Shown: one piece after another, positions 43,933-51,754 of the stretch
How positions within the stretch are numbered: the stretch's first letter is position 1
Layout: each line of letters begins with the position of its first letter
Assembly (NCBI RefSeq): GCF_003628535.1
Contig: NZ_RBCI01000002.1
Span: 124,001 to 188,000, forward strand
From: Flavisolibacter nicotianae
GTDB lineage: Bacteria > Bacteroidota > Bacteroidia > Chitinophagales > Chitinophagaceae
DNA: 64,000 nt
Direction of reading: 5' to 3'
Translations under genes and position numbers: made by a program
Notes under the pieces: generated by a model
Database searches by the model: none
What the model saw: the letters and a program-made list of their open reading frames with translations, nothing else
Told to the model about the DNA's origin: nothing

Positions 43933-43961
43933 GATATTGGATATCGGATATTGGGATATTG
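43933..43961 (+). repeat. Solo heptamer array (GGATATT dialect)
   Basis: GATATT, GATATC, GATATT, GATATT with spacings 7, 7 and 8, six bases after the GDPD copy 2 stop. No inverted partner is visible. Confidence 0.75.
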
Positions 43962-44011
43962 CTCTTTGCCTTTACCGGGTTGGTACGAAATTATCTTGTA
44001 GAAGATTTTGA

Positions 44012-44890
44012 ATGGAAAACCTGTCTGAACTGCAAACAACGTCGCAAAATGTTCTGGCCTTTGTTTCCGATACGCAGGCACCCATGCTGGTGGAAACCAT
44101 CCTGCTGAAGTCGCACAACAACCGCAAGGCAACCGAGCGGCTCTTCACCGATGTGCTGGAGCGGACGCCAGCCGCTATTTTTCATTTGGGCGATGTAGTG
44201 AACCTGGGGTACAGCGGCCGGCAGTGGCGGCCGATCGACCGTTATCTCGAAGCCCTGCGCCTGGCGAAGATCCCGGTCCATGGCATTCTGGGAAACCACG
44301 AGGTGATGGGCCGGCCGGTGGAGGGACAGCGCAAATTTCAACAGCGGTTTCCCGACCATGATTGTACAGGTTATCTGGTGCGTTACGACACGGTAGCCGT
44401 TGTGCTGCTAAACTCCAATTTCAAGGTGATGACACCGCAACAGGACAGGAAACAGCAAGAATGGCTGCAGGCAACCCTGCACGAACTGGACGGTGATGCC
44501 ACTGTTATGGCGATCATCGTTTGCTGTCATCATTCGCCGTTTACCAACAGCCGCATCGTTAGGCCGTCGAAAGAAGTGGAGCAAAAATTTGTCCCGGCCT
44601 ACCTGTCGTCCCGCAAGGCTGTCCTGTTTCTTTCGGGACACTGTCATGCATTTGAGCATTATAAGGTCAAGGGCAAGGATTTCCTGGTAATTGGCGGCGG
44701 TGGCGGTCTGCGGCAGCCGTTGCGACAGGGACTTGGCACGCTGGCCGATCTTTCGCCGGCCTACAAACCCATGTTTCACTATATAACGGTAACGAGCCTT
44801 GGCGAAAGTTTATCCGTTACGTCTTACCACATCAAAAAAGATTTTACCGGTTTTGAAGAAGGCATTAAGCTGGAGATGAAAAAAGGCTGA
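44012..44890 (+). CDS. Metallophosphoesterase, copy 2 (no signal peptide)
   Basis: 292 residues. Motifs FVSDTQAP, HLGDVVNLGY, LGNHEVMG, CCHHSPFT and SGHCHAFEHY mirror copy 1. Unlike copy 1 it starts MENLSELQTTSQN without a signal peptide, so it would stay in the cytoplasm unless a further upstream start exists; none with a signal is visible in frame. Gene order GDPD-MPE repeats that of module 1. Confidence 0.88.
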   Translation: MENLSELQTTSQNVLAFVSDTQAPMLVETILLKSHNNRKATERLFTDVLERTPAAIFHLGDVVNLGYSGRQWRPIDRYLEALRLAKIPVHGILGNHEVMGRPVEGQRKFQQRFPDHDCTGYLVRYDTVAVVLLNSNFKVMTPQQDRKQQEWLQATLHELDGDATVMAIIVCCHHSPFTNSRIVRPSKEVEQKFVPAYLSSRKAVLFLSGHCHAFEHYKVKGKDFLVIGGGGGLRQPLRQGLGTLADLSPAYKPMFHYITVTSLGESLSVTSYHIKKDFTGFEEGIKLEMKKG

Positions 44891-44936
44891 GTGAAGAAAT
44901 GGTTTGTTACGACGAAAAACATAACTCGCCTCTGTA

Positions 44937-44957
44937 CAGTCATTGGTCATCTGCCAT
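44937..44957 (-). repeat. Solo heptamer array (ATGACCA/ATGGCAG dialect)
   Basis: Units CAGTCAT, TGGTCAT, CTGCCAT in register. The same dialect occurs at 56660. It lies between convergent genes; no partner is seen. Confidence 0.55.
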
Positions 44958-45007
44958 CGAATAATGTCCAGGCCTGCATTTGCCGATTGCCCGGGTACAA
45001 ATTGGTC

Positions 45008-46081
45008 TTATTCCGCGTGGACGAGGCGATGCTTTTTAAAGGCGTGCAGCAGGGCATCCACCTGGGCCAGTTTCTCTTGTTCTTCGCCAAAAATCTGTTC
45101 CACTTCGGCTTTCAGTTCGTCGTCGTTTTCCTGCGCCAGGTAAACTTCAATTTTGTTGACCGCCTGCGTGGTTGCCCTTTCCAGCAAAGCTTCCGTGTCG
45201 GTCATCCCGGACAGTTCGGACGATGTGTGGGCTTGTTCTTCGCGCTGTGCGGCCGTGTGGAGAATCTGCACCCGCAGATCCTCGAGGCTGCGGATGACGC
45301 TTTCGAGCGGCGGGGCACCCGGCATTTCCAGTCCTTCCAGCAGGTAATCCTTTCGCCGTAATTCAAAGTTTCGTCCGAGGTAGAGCCGCTTCACTTCGTC
45401 ATCTGCCGCCAGTTCTTCGGCCGTCCCATGCTTGAAGATCTTTCCTTCGATGAGCAGGTAGGCACGGTCGCAAATGGAAAGGGTTTCGGTTACGTTGTGA
45501 TCGGTGATGAGGATCCCGATGTTTTTGTATTTGAGTTTGGCCACAATGGCCTGGATGTCTTCCACCGCGATCGGGTCGATACCGGCAAACGGTTCGTCGA
45601 GCAGGATGAACTTTGGGTCTACGGCCAGTGCCCTGGCTATCTCGGTACGTCGTCTTTCACCGCCGCTCAGCACATCGCCCGGGCTTTTCCGCACATGGTG
45701 CAGCCGGAATTCATCGAGCAGGCTTTCGAGCTTTGCCTTTTGTTCCTTGCGGGAAAGTTTGGTCATCTCGAGCACGGCGCTGATATTGTCTTCCACGCTC
45801 AGTTTGCGAAACACGGACGCTTCCTGCGGCAGGTAGCCGATGCCCAGTTGTGCACGGCGGTACATGGCCAGCTTGGTGATGTCTTCGCCGTCGAGGTACA
45901 CGGCGCCTTCGTCGGGTTTGATCAGTCCAACGACCATGTAAAACGTGGTTGTTTTTCCGGCACCGTTGGGCCCCAGCAGTCCCACGATCTCTCCCTGCTT
46001 TACTTCAACGGAAGCATGGTTGACCACTGTGCGTTTGCCGTAGCGTTTTACCAAATCCTGCGTATGTATCCGGATGCTCAT
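45008..46081 (-). CDS. lptB: LPS export ABC transporter ATPase LptB with extra C-terminal domain
   Basis: ATPase that powers lipopolysaccharide export with LptF/G. The first ~240 residues are a canonical LptB: Walker [16 protein letters not shown]-loop [10 protein letters not shown], signature [15 protein letters not shown], Walker [14 protein letters not shown]-loop ITDHNV. LptB normally ends near residue 241 (YLGRNFEL is the usual end). Here about 115 further residues follow: a loop and two acidic helices ([36 protein letters not shown]). The extension is not familiar to me. Confidence 0.93.
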   Translation of the reverse strand: MSIRIHTQDLVKRYGKRTVVNHASVEVKQGEIVGLLGPNGAGKTTTFYMVVGLIKPDEGAVYLDGEDITKLAMYRRAQLGIGYLPQEASVFRKLSVEDNISAVLEMTKLSRKEQKAKLESLLDEFRLHHVRKSPGDVLSGGERRRTEIARALAVDPKFILLDEPFAGIDPIAVEDIQAIVAKLKYKNIGILITDHNVTETLSICDRAYLLIEGKIFKHGTAEELAADDEVKRLYLGRNFELRRKDYLLEGLEMPGAPPLESVIRSLEDLRVQILHTAAQREEQAHTSSELSGMTDTEALLERATTQAVNKIEVYLAQENDDELKAEVEQIFGEEQEKLAQVDALLHAFKKHRLVHAE

Positions 46082-46105
46082 GGGGTAAAAATAAGGAAGG
46101 GTGCA

Positions 46106-46140
46106 TATTGGATAGCCGATATTGGGTATTGGGGAATCGT
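46106..46140 (+). repeat. Left heptamer arm of S23 element 2
   Basis: Five units in exact register: TATTGGA, TAGCCGA, TATTGGG, TATTGGG, GAATCGT. It abuts the stop of the four-helix gene. Confidence 0.86.
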
Positions 46141-46524
46141 TTATTGTGAAGTCGTTTTGAGTTTTTTGATATAGCCGTTTAACTTGTGATGCAGGGTACG
46201 AAGTTTTTCTAACAGCAAATCGTATTCATCTTGCTGGATAAGAGATCGGTTTCGTGCCTTTGTCGCCCAATTCTTTGTTTCCAAAAGCGATCCCCGGCTG
46301 TAATAGCAGAATGATTTTCTATCCTTATAAAAATAGCGGCCATAACCCTCCGCGATGTTAGCAGAAATAGAGTCTGACGCTTCTACAAATTGCTTTCCTA
46401 TAGTTGCCTTTGAAAAATATTCCCACTTGATCACAATACTCCAAACATCTTCTCCAATTGCCAGTGCTAACTGATAGATGTCTAAATCTTCAAGCTTGAG
46501 GGTGTCCATTGGCTTAATTTGCAT
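46141..46524 (-). CDS. Four-helix-bundle protein, S23/TIGR02436 family (intact)
   Basis: 127 residues; the ATG at 46509 ([16 protein letters not shown]) may be the true start. Family signature: [18 protein letters not shown] followed by [20 protein letters not shown], ending in a basic helix [14 protein letters not shown]. It is a different subfamily from the one at 15775. The gene is AT-richer than its neighbours and lies exactly between two inverted heptamer arrays, with the stop codon next to the left arm. Confidence 0.88.
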   Translation of the reverse strand: MQIKPMDTLKLEDLDIYQLALAIGEDVWSIVIKWEYFSKATIGKQFVEASDSISANIAEGYGRYFYKDRKSFCYYSRGSLLETKNWATKARNRSLIQQDEYDLLLEKLRTLHHKLNGYIKKLKTTSQ

Positions 46525-46560
46525 AGCAAACTATAAAAAAAAATCTTCACGTAATAAAAA

Positions 46561-46609
46561 TATCCACTATCTAATCCCTCAATATCTAATATCCTAATAT
46601 CCCAATCTC
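46561..46609 (-). repeat. Right heptamer arm of S23 element 2
   Basis: Seven consecutive 7-bp words (TATCCAC, TATCTAA, TCCCTCA, ATATCTA, ATATCCT, AATATCC, CAATCTC) with small phase slips. They are the reverse complement of the left arm dialect. Confidence 0.85.
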
Positions 46610-46613
46610 ACCC

Positions 46614-46621
46614 TATGTTTG
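46614..46621 (+). promoter_or_regulatory. -7 promoter box TATGTTTG of metF
   Basis: Perfect TAnnTTTG, 10 bp before the metF ATG. The expected -33 position (around 46590-46597) is occupied by the heptamer arm and has no TTTG. Confidence 0.6.
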
Positions 46622-46631
46622 CACCCTTATT

Positions 46632-47582
46632 ATGACAGTCATCGAGCAAATAAAAGAGGCGAAAGACACCCTGGTTTCCTTTGAGATCCTTCCCCCGCTG
46701 AAAGGCAAAAGCATCAATGCACTTTGGGAACACCTGGATCCGCTGATGGAATTTAAACCGGCGTTTATCAACGTGACCTACCATCGCAGCGAAAGCATGT
46801 TTAAGAAAAAACCGGACGGCACCTTCGAAAAAGTGGAAGTGCGCAAACGTCCCGGCACGGTGGGTATTTGTGCGGCGCTGATGAACCGCTACAAGGTGGA
46901 TGCGGTGGCGCACCTGATTTGTGGCGGCTTTAACAAGCAGGAAACGGAAGATGCCCTGATTGACCTGCACTTCCTGGGAGTGAACAATGTGCTGGTGCTG
47001 CGTGGCGATGCGCCCAAAAACGAAAGCTCCTTCGAGCCGGACCCGGGCGGACACCGGTACGCCATCGAACTGCTGCAGCAGGTAACCAACATGAACAACG
47101 CGATATACCTGGAAGAGGACCTGAAAAATGCCGTGCGCACCAATTTTTGCATCGGTGTGGCCGGGTATCCCGAGAAACATTTCGAGGCGCCCAACATGCA
47201 AACCGACCTGGCTTTTTTGAAAGCAAAAGTGGATGCGGGTGCCGAGTACGTGGTGACACAAATGTTCTTCGACAACCAGAAATATTTTTCCTTTGTGCAG
47301 TCGTGCAAAGACGCCGGCATTCATGTTCCCATCATACCCGGACTAAAGCCGATCACGTCGAAAAAGCAACTCACCATCATTCCCCGCACCTTTCATGTAG
47401 ACATTCCCGAAGAACTGTCTTCCGAGATCACGAAATGCAAGACCGATGCAGACGTGGAAATCGTGGGGCAGGAGTGGTTGTTAAAACAATCGAAAGAATT
47501 AAAAGCCGCCGGCGTGCCGGTGTTGCACTACTATACCCTGGGCAAGCCGCAGGTGATTGCCAATGTGGTGAAGAATCTTTGA
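46632..47582 (+). CDS. metF: Methylenetetrahydrofolate reductase
   Basis: FAD-dependent reduction of 5,10-methylene- to 5-methyl-tetrahydrofolate for methionine synthesis. 316 residues, full length. Motifs: FEILPPLKGKSI (start, catalytic Glu), FINVTYHR, AHLICGGFNKQE, VLRGDAP, GVAGYPEKHFEAPN, YVVTQMFFDNQ, PGLKPITSKKQL. Cytoplasmic. A strong terminator follows. Confidence 0.96.
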   Translation: MTVIEQIKEAKDTLVSFEILPPLKGKSINALWEHLDPLMEFKPAFINVTYHRSESMFKKKPDGTFEKVEVRKRPGTVGICAALMNRYKVDAVAHLICGGFNKQETEDALIDLHFLGVNNVLVLRGDAPKNESSFEPDPGGHRYAIELLQQVTNMNNAIYLEEDLKNAVRTNFCIGVAGYPEKHFEAPNMQTDLAFLKAKVDAGAEYVVTQMFFDNQKYFSFVQSCKDAGIHVPIIPGLKPITSKKQLTIIPRTFHVDIPEELSSEITKCKTDADVEIVGQEWLLKQSKELKAAGVPVLHYYTLGKPQVIANVVKNL

Positions 47583-47633
47583 GGAAGAGTATGTAGCAAG
47601 TAGAGCGCCTAAATCAGGCAAACATTATAACGA

Positions 47634-47668
47634 AAAAACCTCCTGGACATCCAGGAGGTTTTTTTTAT
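47634..47668. terminator. Bidirectional terminator (metF / surA-like gene)
   Basis: Stem AACCTCCTGG/CCAGGAGGTT with A run before and T run after; the genes converge here. It closely resembles the terminator at 9249. Confidence 0.9.
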
Positions 47669-47704
47669 TGCATATTGTTCGTAGCAAAAACGACCGGCCG
47701 CCTG

Positions 47705-49627
47705 CTATTTACGACTCGCTTTCCTGACTACTTCGCTCCAGGTTTTCTGGTTCACGCTGACGGGATATTTTTTCTTCAGCCTCTCCAGCCATTCTTTTTC
47801 CAACTGCGTCTGGTAGTCGTTGATCACAAGACCTTTTGCTTCGGCAAAGCTGCGCGGCTCTGTGCCTTTGTGAAGGTGGGTCACGTAGGCGAAGGAGGCA
47901 GTGTTATCGGCTTTGTTTACCACAGGCGGGATCACGCGGCCCTCGGTCAGCGGGGCATTTTCATTTTTGGGAAGCTGATCGAGTTCAAACCGGTTCGAGT
48001 CGGCCGTAATCTGGTCTGCATAATTGGTCAGAACAGTTTTCCACTCGGCAGGCTTTGGTGACACGGCATTGTAAAAATCCTTCGCCGCCTGCTCGTTGGC
48101 CGCGTAGAACAAAACGGCATCGGCGCTTTCTTTCCAGTTGTAGTTTGCCCGGTGTTTCCGGTAATACGCGGCCAGTGCCGCACTGTCGGACTGTGCCGGA
48201 GTCCATACACGGCGCTGCATGATCTCGAAAAACAGGTTGCCTTCGGCAAACTCGGTGATCTGCTGGCGAAACTCTTCGTTGAAATCTTCGAGGTGATCCT
48301 GGTAATAATTGAGTGCGGTTTGTTGCAGGAAGTCTGCCCACAACTGCGGGTAAGGCCGGGTGCCGGTGCCATCGGGTTTGTACAGGTGAGCTTGCGCATA
48401 GGTAGTCCAGTCATTCACGGCAAACGTCCGGTTGCCGATCTTCAGCAGGGGAGTAGACGGCTTCAGGCTGATCTTCGTTTTCGGCACCATGTATTTGAGG
48501 GCACTGTCGCTGTAAGCCCACAATTCCGCATCGGTCACGGAGAATTTCTGGTAGTTCGCCTGGCGCAGCACTTTTTCGGCCAGCACTTTTTGCGCATAGG
48601 CAGCCCGGTCGCTTTGCTCGATGCGCTTTCGCAGGGATTCCTGTGTTTCGTCATCCAGTTTTGCAGACACCGGTGAAATCTTCAGGCGCTTCACAATGTG
48701 GTAGCCGTAAGCTGTCGCAAACGGCCGGCTGATGTCTCCGTCCTTAAGCGACAGAACGGTCGTTTCGAAAAGCGGGTCGTACTCGCCAACGCTAAACTCC
48801 GTCATTTGCCCGTTGGATGCTGCAGAAATAATGTCATTGCTGAAAGCAGCTGCCAGCTTTCCAAAATCATCGCCCTGCTGCAGGCGGTTATAGAGAGAGT
48901 CGGCCCTGTGCTTCACTTCCTGTCTTGCCGCCTCATCGGCGCGGGGCGGGATGGCCAAGAGAATCTGCGCCGCCTTGATGCGACCCAGCGCTTTGCGTTC
49001 GCCCAAGTTTTTAAAAATATGGTAGCCGGCTTTGGTCTTGAACACAGCCGATACCTTGCCCGCCGGTGTGCTGTAGGCCAGGTTCTCCAGTTCGTATGGA
49101 AGCGAGAAAACCGTCAGCCACCCCAGGTCGCCGCCGTTTTGTTTTGCCGACGGATCGTCGGAGAATTCCCGGGCCACATCGGCAAAATCTTTTTTGCTGA
49201 GTGCAGCGATTGCCTCTGTTTTCTTTTGTTCGGTGGCGATCTCGTTTTCGCCAGCCCTGATAAAAATGTGGGCCAGGTGAATGTCTTTCTGCGAACGGCT
49301 GAAGGCTTCGCCGATCATCCGGCTCATGCTTTCCTTGTCGTTTAAATATGTGGGCAGGATTTGCTGCCGCAGGTTGGCCAGGTCCGAAATCAACTGGGGC
49401 AGGGTGTCGTAGCCCAGCTCTTTGGCTTCCTGGATCTTTAGCCGCGATGCGACATAGAGGTCGAGGTAGTCTTTCAGGGCTTTTTCCGTGACGGGGCCCT
49501 GGCTATTTTTCCGGAAGGCCCGTAAAAAATCAGAAGCGTTAACGGAATGTTTTCCGTAGGTAAACAACGTTTGCGCCGGTGCGGAAAAAGCAGCGGCCAG
49601 GCAAACGGCAGTTAGCAATTTTTTCAT
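47705..49627 (-). CDS. SurA/PpiC-like periplasmic peptidyl-prolyl isomerase
   Basis: 640 residues from the ATG at 49627 with signal peptide MKKLLTAVCLAAAFSAPAQ; the frame opens at 49654. Two parvulin domains are visible: about 125-225 (DIHLAHIFIRAGENE to KAGYHIFKNLGER) and 226-335 (IKAAQILLAIPPR to AYGYHIVKRLK). Large N- and C-terminal helical chaperone regions surround them. Likely assists folding of outer-membrane proteins. Downstream of the TlpA-like gene on the same strand. Confidence 0.9.
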   Translation of the reverse strand: MKKLLTAVCLAAAFSAPAQTLFTYGKHSVNASDFLRAFRKNSQGPVTEKALKDYLDLYVASRLKIQEAKELGYDTLPQLISDLANLRQQILPTYLNDKESMSRMIGEAFSRSQKDIHLAHIFIRAGENEIATEQKKTEAIAALSKKDFADVAREFSDDPSAKQNGGDLGWLTVFSLPYELENLAYSTPAGKVSAVFKTKAGYHIFKNLGERKALGRIKAAQILLAIPPRADEAARQEVKHRADSLYNRLQQGDDFGKLAAAFSNDIISAASNGQMTEFSVGEYDPLFETTVLSLKDGDISRPFATAYGYHIVKRLKISPVSAKLDDETQESLRKRIEQSDRAAYAQKVLAEKVLRQANYQKFSVTDAELWAYSDSALKYMVPKTKISLKPSTPLLKIGNRTFAVNDWTTYAQAHLYKPDGTGTRPYPQLWADFLQQTALNYYQDHLEDFNEEFRQQITEFAEGNLFFEIMQRRVWTPAQSDSAALAAYYRKHRANYNWKESADAVLFYAANEQAAKDFYNAVSPKPAEWKTVLTNYADQITADSNRFELDQLPKNENAPLTEGRVIPPVVNKADNTASFAYVTHLHKGTEPRSFAEAKGLVINDYQTQLEKEWLERLKKKYPVSVNQKTWSEVVRKASRK

Positions 49628-49644
49628 TCGATCGTTTTTAGAAC

Positions 49645-49690
49645 GGTTGCGCAATGGTTGCTGGATTGTTGGTATACGGTTACTGGTGCT
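49645..49690 (+). repeat. Weak heptamer-like array (NGGTTNN words)
   Basis: GGTTGCT, GGATTGT, TGGTATA, CGGTTAC, TGGTGCT follow at 7-bp steps in the short gap between the TlpA-like stop and the SurA-like start. Low certainty. Confidence 0.35.
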
Positions 49691-51117
49691 TACCCTTTTG
49701 CAGCTTTTCTCCGCTGCTCCAGGATCTCGTCGAGTTGTTTATCGGTTATTTTTTTGGCGATGATGCGTTTGTCTTTGTCGAGGAGATACAAAGTAGGAAA
49801 ACTTTGCACATCGTACAACTGCGAGTACGACGGGGTGTTGGCGGCGATACGGGCTTTTTCGGCTTCGCGGGAATAGTACACGTTCACCCATTCCTTCATC
49901 CCGGTGTGGTGCATGAAGTCGTACCAGTCGCTTTTTTGTCCGTCGGTTTCTTTGGCCATGGCAAACACCTTGACGCCCCAGGCTTTCCATTTCTGGTTGT
50001 ATAGGCTGTCGATATGCGGAAGGGTTTCTTTGCAATGGCCGCAGGTGGGATCATAGATGACCACCACCGTGTAGGGGGCATCCACGCCATACAGGTTTCG
50101 TTTGGCGCCGGTGGAGTCGGGCAGCTCAATTTCCGCAGCCGGGGAGCCCATGATATTGGCCATAAGGCTGTAGGCGCGGTCGGTGATGATCTTGCGGCCT
50201 TTGTCGTTGAGCCAGTCGTAATTTTTCTGGGCAAAATATTTTTCAAACAGGTGCACGAACACGGCGTCTTCCCACATGTATTTCTGGTTCAGGTAGCGGT
50301 TCACAAATTTCAGCAGGAGGAATTTTTGCATGTCCTCGCTGATCGATGCAAAACCCATCATCCAGTCGATTTCTTTAATCACCGAATCGGAAGAAGGAAA
50401 GACCAGCTGGTCGAAATATTTGTCGACGCGGTTTTCGAAAAACGGTGTCCGCGTGAGGCGGTCGTCCCAGAGGTTGATGCCGTCCCAGTAATGTCCTTTG
50501 AAGTAGTGGTAGGCATAAAGCGAATCTTTTTTCTCCGCTTCCTTGTTGGCCGGCACGGTGGGTTCTTTCATCCCCCTGAGCAGGGCACTGAGTAAACTGT
50601 TCGGGGCCTTGTTGATAACGGCCAGCCGGTAGTCCACGATTTTTTTCGAAAGGGTATCAATTTGTGCCGTGATCCGCAGCGAATCGGCTGCGCTGCTGCC
50701 GGTTCGTTTTTTGTACAATTCGTCCAGCCTGCGGCCGTTCTGCAGCATGAACTGCTGGTAGGCTTTGAAGGCGGTATTTTCGGCCGAGCCGGTGAAACTG
50801 ATCCTGTCAATCGCAGCGGTATCGGCCACGACGGAAAATTTTTGTTCGGTGCCCACCAGCAGCTCAAACTTGTTGGAACGATCGGGATAACCCACCAGGT
50901 AAATGCCGCCGCCCAGTTTTTTGGGCCCTTTAAAAACGCCGGTGCTGTTGGCATCCAGTTTTACCGAATCAACAATCGGCAACTGCTTGCCGTAGTAATG
51001 CCCCAGGTAGATGTATTGATTTTTGAACGGCTTGAGCGTGACTTTGATCTCGTAGCCGTTTTGTGCAAAAAGGGAAGTGCCCACAAGCAGTGAGAAGGCG
51101 GTGGCCAGATATTTCAT
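49690..51117 (-). CDS. TlpA-like thioredoxin-fold lipoprotein-type envelope protein
   Basis: 475 residues, signal peptide MKYLATAFSLLVGTSLFAQ. N-terminal DUF4369-like beta domain (YLGHYYGKQLPIVDSVKLD), central helical DUF5106-like region, and a C-terminal thioredoxin fold (about 325-465) with the redox motif YDPTCGHCKETLP (CGHC) and cis-Pro region VQSFPTLYLLDKD. Probably a periplasmic thiol-disulfide reductase. Ends RRKAAKG. Confidence 0.9.
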   Translation of the reverse strand: MKYLATAFSLLVGTSLFAQNGYEIKVTLKPFKNQYIYLGHYYGKQLPIVDSVKLDANSTGVFKGPKKLGGGIYLVGYPDRSNKFELLVGTEQKFSVVADTAAIDRISFTGSAENTAFKAYQQFMLQNGRRLDELYKKRTGSSAADSLRITAQIDTLSKKIVDYRLAVINKAPNSLLSALLRGMKEPTVPANKEAEKKDSLYAYHYFKGHYWDGINLWDDRLTRTPFFENRVDKYFDQLVFPSSDSVIKEIDWMMGFASISEDMQKFLLLKFVNRYLNQKYMWEDAVFVHLFEKYFAQKNYDWLNDKGRKIITDRAYSLMANIMGSPAAEIELPDSTGAKRNLYGVDAPYTVVVIYDPTCGHCKETLPHIDSLYNQKWKAWGVKVFAMAKETDGQKSDWYDFMHHTGMKEWVNVYYSREAEKARIAANTPSYSQLYDVQSFPTLYLLDKDKRIIAKKITDKQLDEILEQRRKAAKG

Positions 51118-51185
51118 AAGAAATGAATAAGTAGACGTAAAAATAGATTTTAATGGGAGATGAGTGGTTAAAAAGATGCAAAACA

Positions 51186-51227
51186 GTTTGGAGTTTGGAG
51201 TCTGGGGTTTAGGGTTATTGGGTGCTA
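51186..51227 (+). repeat. Left heptamer arm of S23 element 3
   Basis: Six consecutive units: GTTTGGA, GTTTGGA, GTCTGGG, GTTTAGG, GTTATTG, GGTGCTA. Confidence 0.87.
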
Positions 51228-51621
51228 GTTTCTTTCTTTAATTTTTTGCCCCTGATGTCCGAAGCGTTTAAATAGCTGATAAAGGCACCAATTTTTTTGA
51301 CCGGTAAATCTGCATTGGAATAGAGTTCGTTGAAAAGTGCTTCTGAAAATAGTGTATGTCCAAGCCCCTGCATAATTGCGATTTCAGCTCCCCGGCTTCT
51401 CCCTTTGCAGTGGTTAATGAGTGTACAAACTCATGTTTACTTCCCCGGCCGAAGCCTTCGGCAATATTGTCCATAATAGAACCACATGTGCCTCTGACCT
51501 GGTCTTTGTAGCGAAAGTCCTTGGCAATAGGCTCCTCAAAAGTGAGCAGATTGATTTCCCGGGAAAGCCGCCGTGCTGGCTGCCAAATCTCCAGGTCTTC
51601 AAACTTATGAACAGCAGCCAT
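51215..51621 (-). pseudogene. Four-helix-bundle protein, S23/TIGR02436 family (frameshifted)
   Basis: The open frame 51621-51268 gives 117 residues: FEDLEIWQPARRLSREI, SIMDNIAEGFGRGSKHEFVH, TAKGEAGELKSQLCRGL, then an unrelated tail. A -1 shift near CRGL restores the expected family ending: FNELYSNADLPVKKIGAFI and SYLNASDIRGKKLKK, closing at a stop at 51215-51217 inside the left heptamer arm. So this copy carries one frameshift (or a sequence error) close to the start of helix 4. It is a third subfamily, different from those at 15775 and 46141. Confidence 0.8.
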
Positions 51622-51647
51622 GGTAAAGTTTGACCGAACTAAGATAA

Positions 51648-51682
51648 CAACTCCGGACCCCCATCTCCAAACCCCAAACTCT
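51648..51682 (-). repeat. Right heptamer arm of S23 element 3
   Basis: CAACTCC, GGACCCC, CATCTCC, AAACCCC, AAACTCT in register; the reverse complement (GGGGTTT, GGAGTTG) matches the left arm. Confidence 0.86.
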
Positions 51683-51686
51683 CACC

Positions 51687-51694
51687 TATCTTTG
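51687..51694 (+). promoter_or_regulatory. -7 promoter box TATCTTTG of the barrel-protein gene
   Basis: Perfect TAnnTTTG about 60 bp before the ATG at 51755 and 4 bp after the heptamer arm. No TTTG at the -33 position, which lies inside the arm. Confidence 0.6.
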
Positions 51695-51754
51695 CCCGCG
51701 TTTAACCTTTCATTAACCCAACGGCGAATACATTTGTTTCCTTTAACAATCATT

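Larger units (their letters stand above)
46106..46609. mobile_element. S23 heptamer element 2 (504 bp)
   Basis: The left arm is 46106-46140 and the inverted right arm 46561-46609, with a shared GGATATT/TATTGGG dialect. One intact four-helix-bundle gene lies between. It sits between divergent lptB and metF; the metF -7 box begins 5 bp after the right arm. Confidence 0.62.
51186..51682. mobile_element. S23 heptamer element 3 (497 bp)
   Basis: The left arm is 51186-51227 and the inverted right arm 51648-51682, with a shared GTTTGGA/GTTTGGG dialect. Between them is a four-helix-bundle gene with a C-terminal frameshift. It sits between divergent genes; the -7 box of the right-hand gene starts 4 bp after the right arm. 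Confidence 0.62.

Noticed and set aside
12430-51682. Heptamer arrays as CRISPR arrays
   Set aside because: Units are 7 bp, degenerate and directly adjacent with no spacers, and there are no cas genes.
51620-51754. N-terminal extension of the PorT-like protein
   Set aside because: It runs through the heptamer arm and overlaps the S23 gene; the signal peptide starts at 51755.
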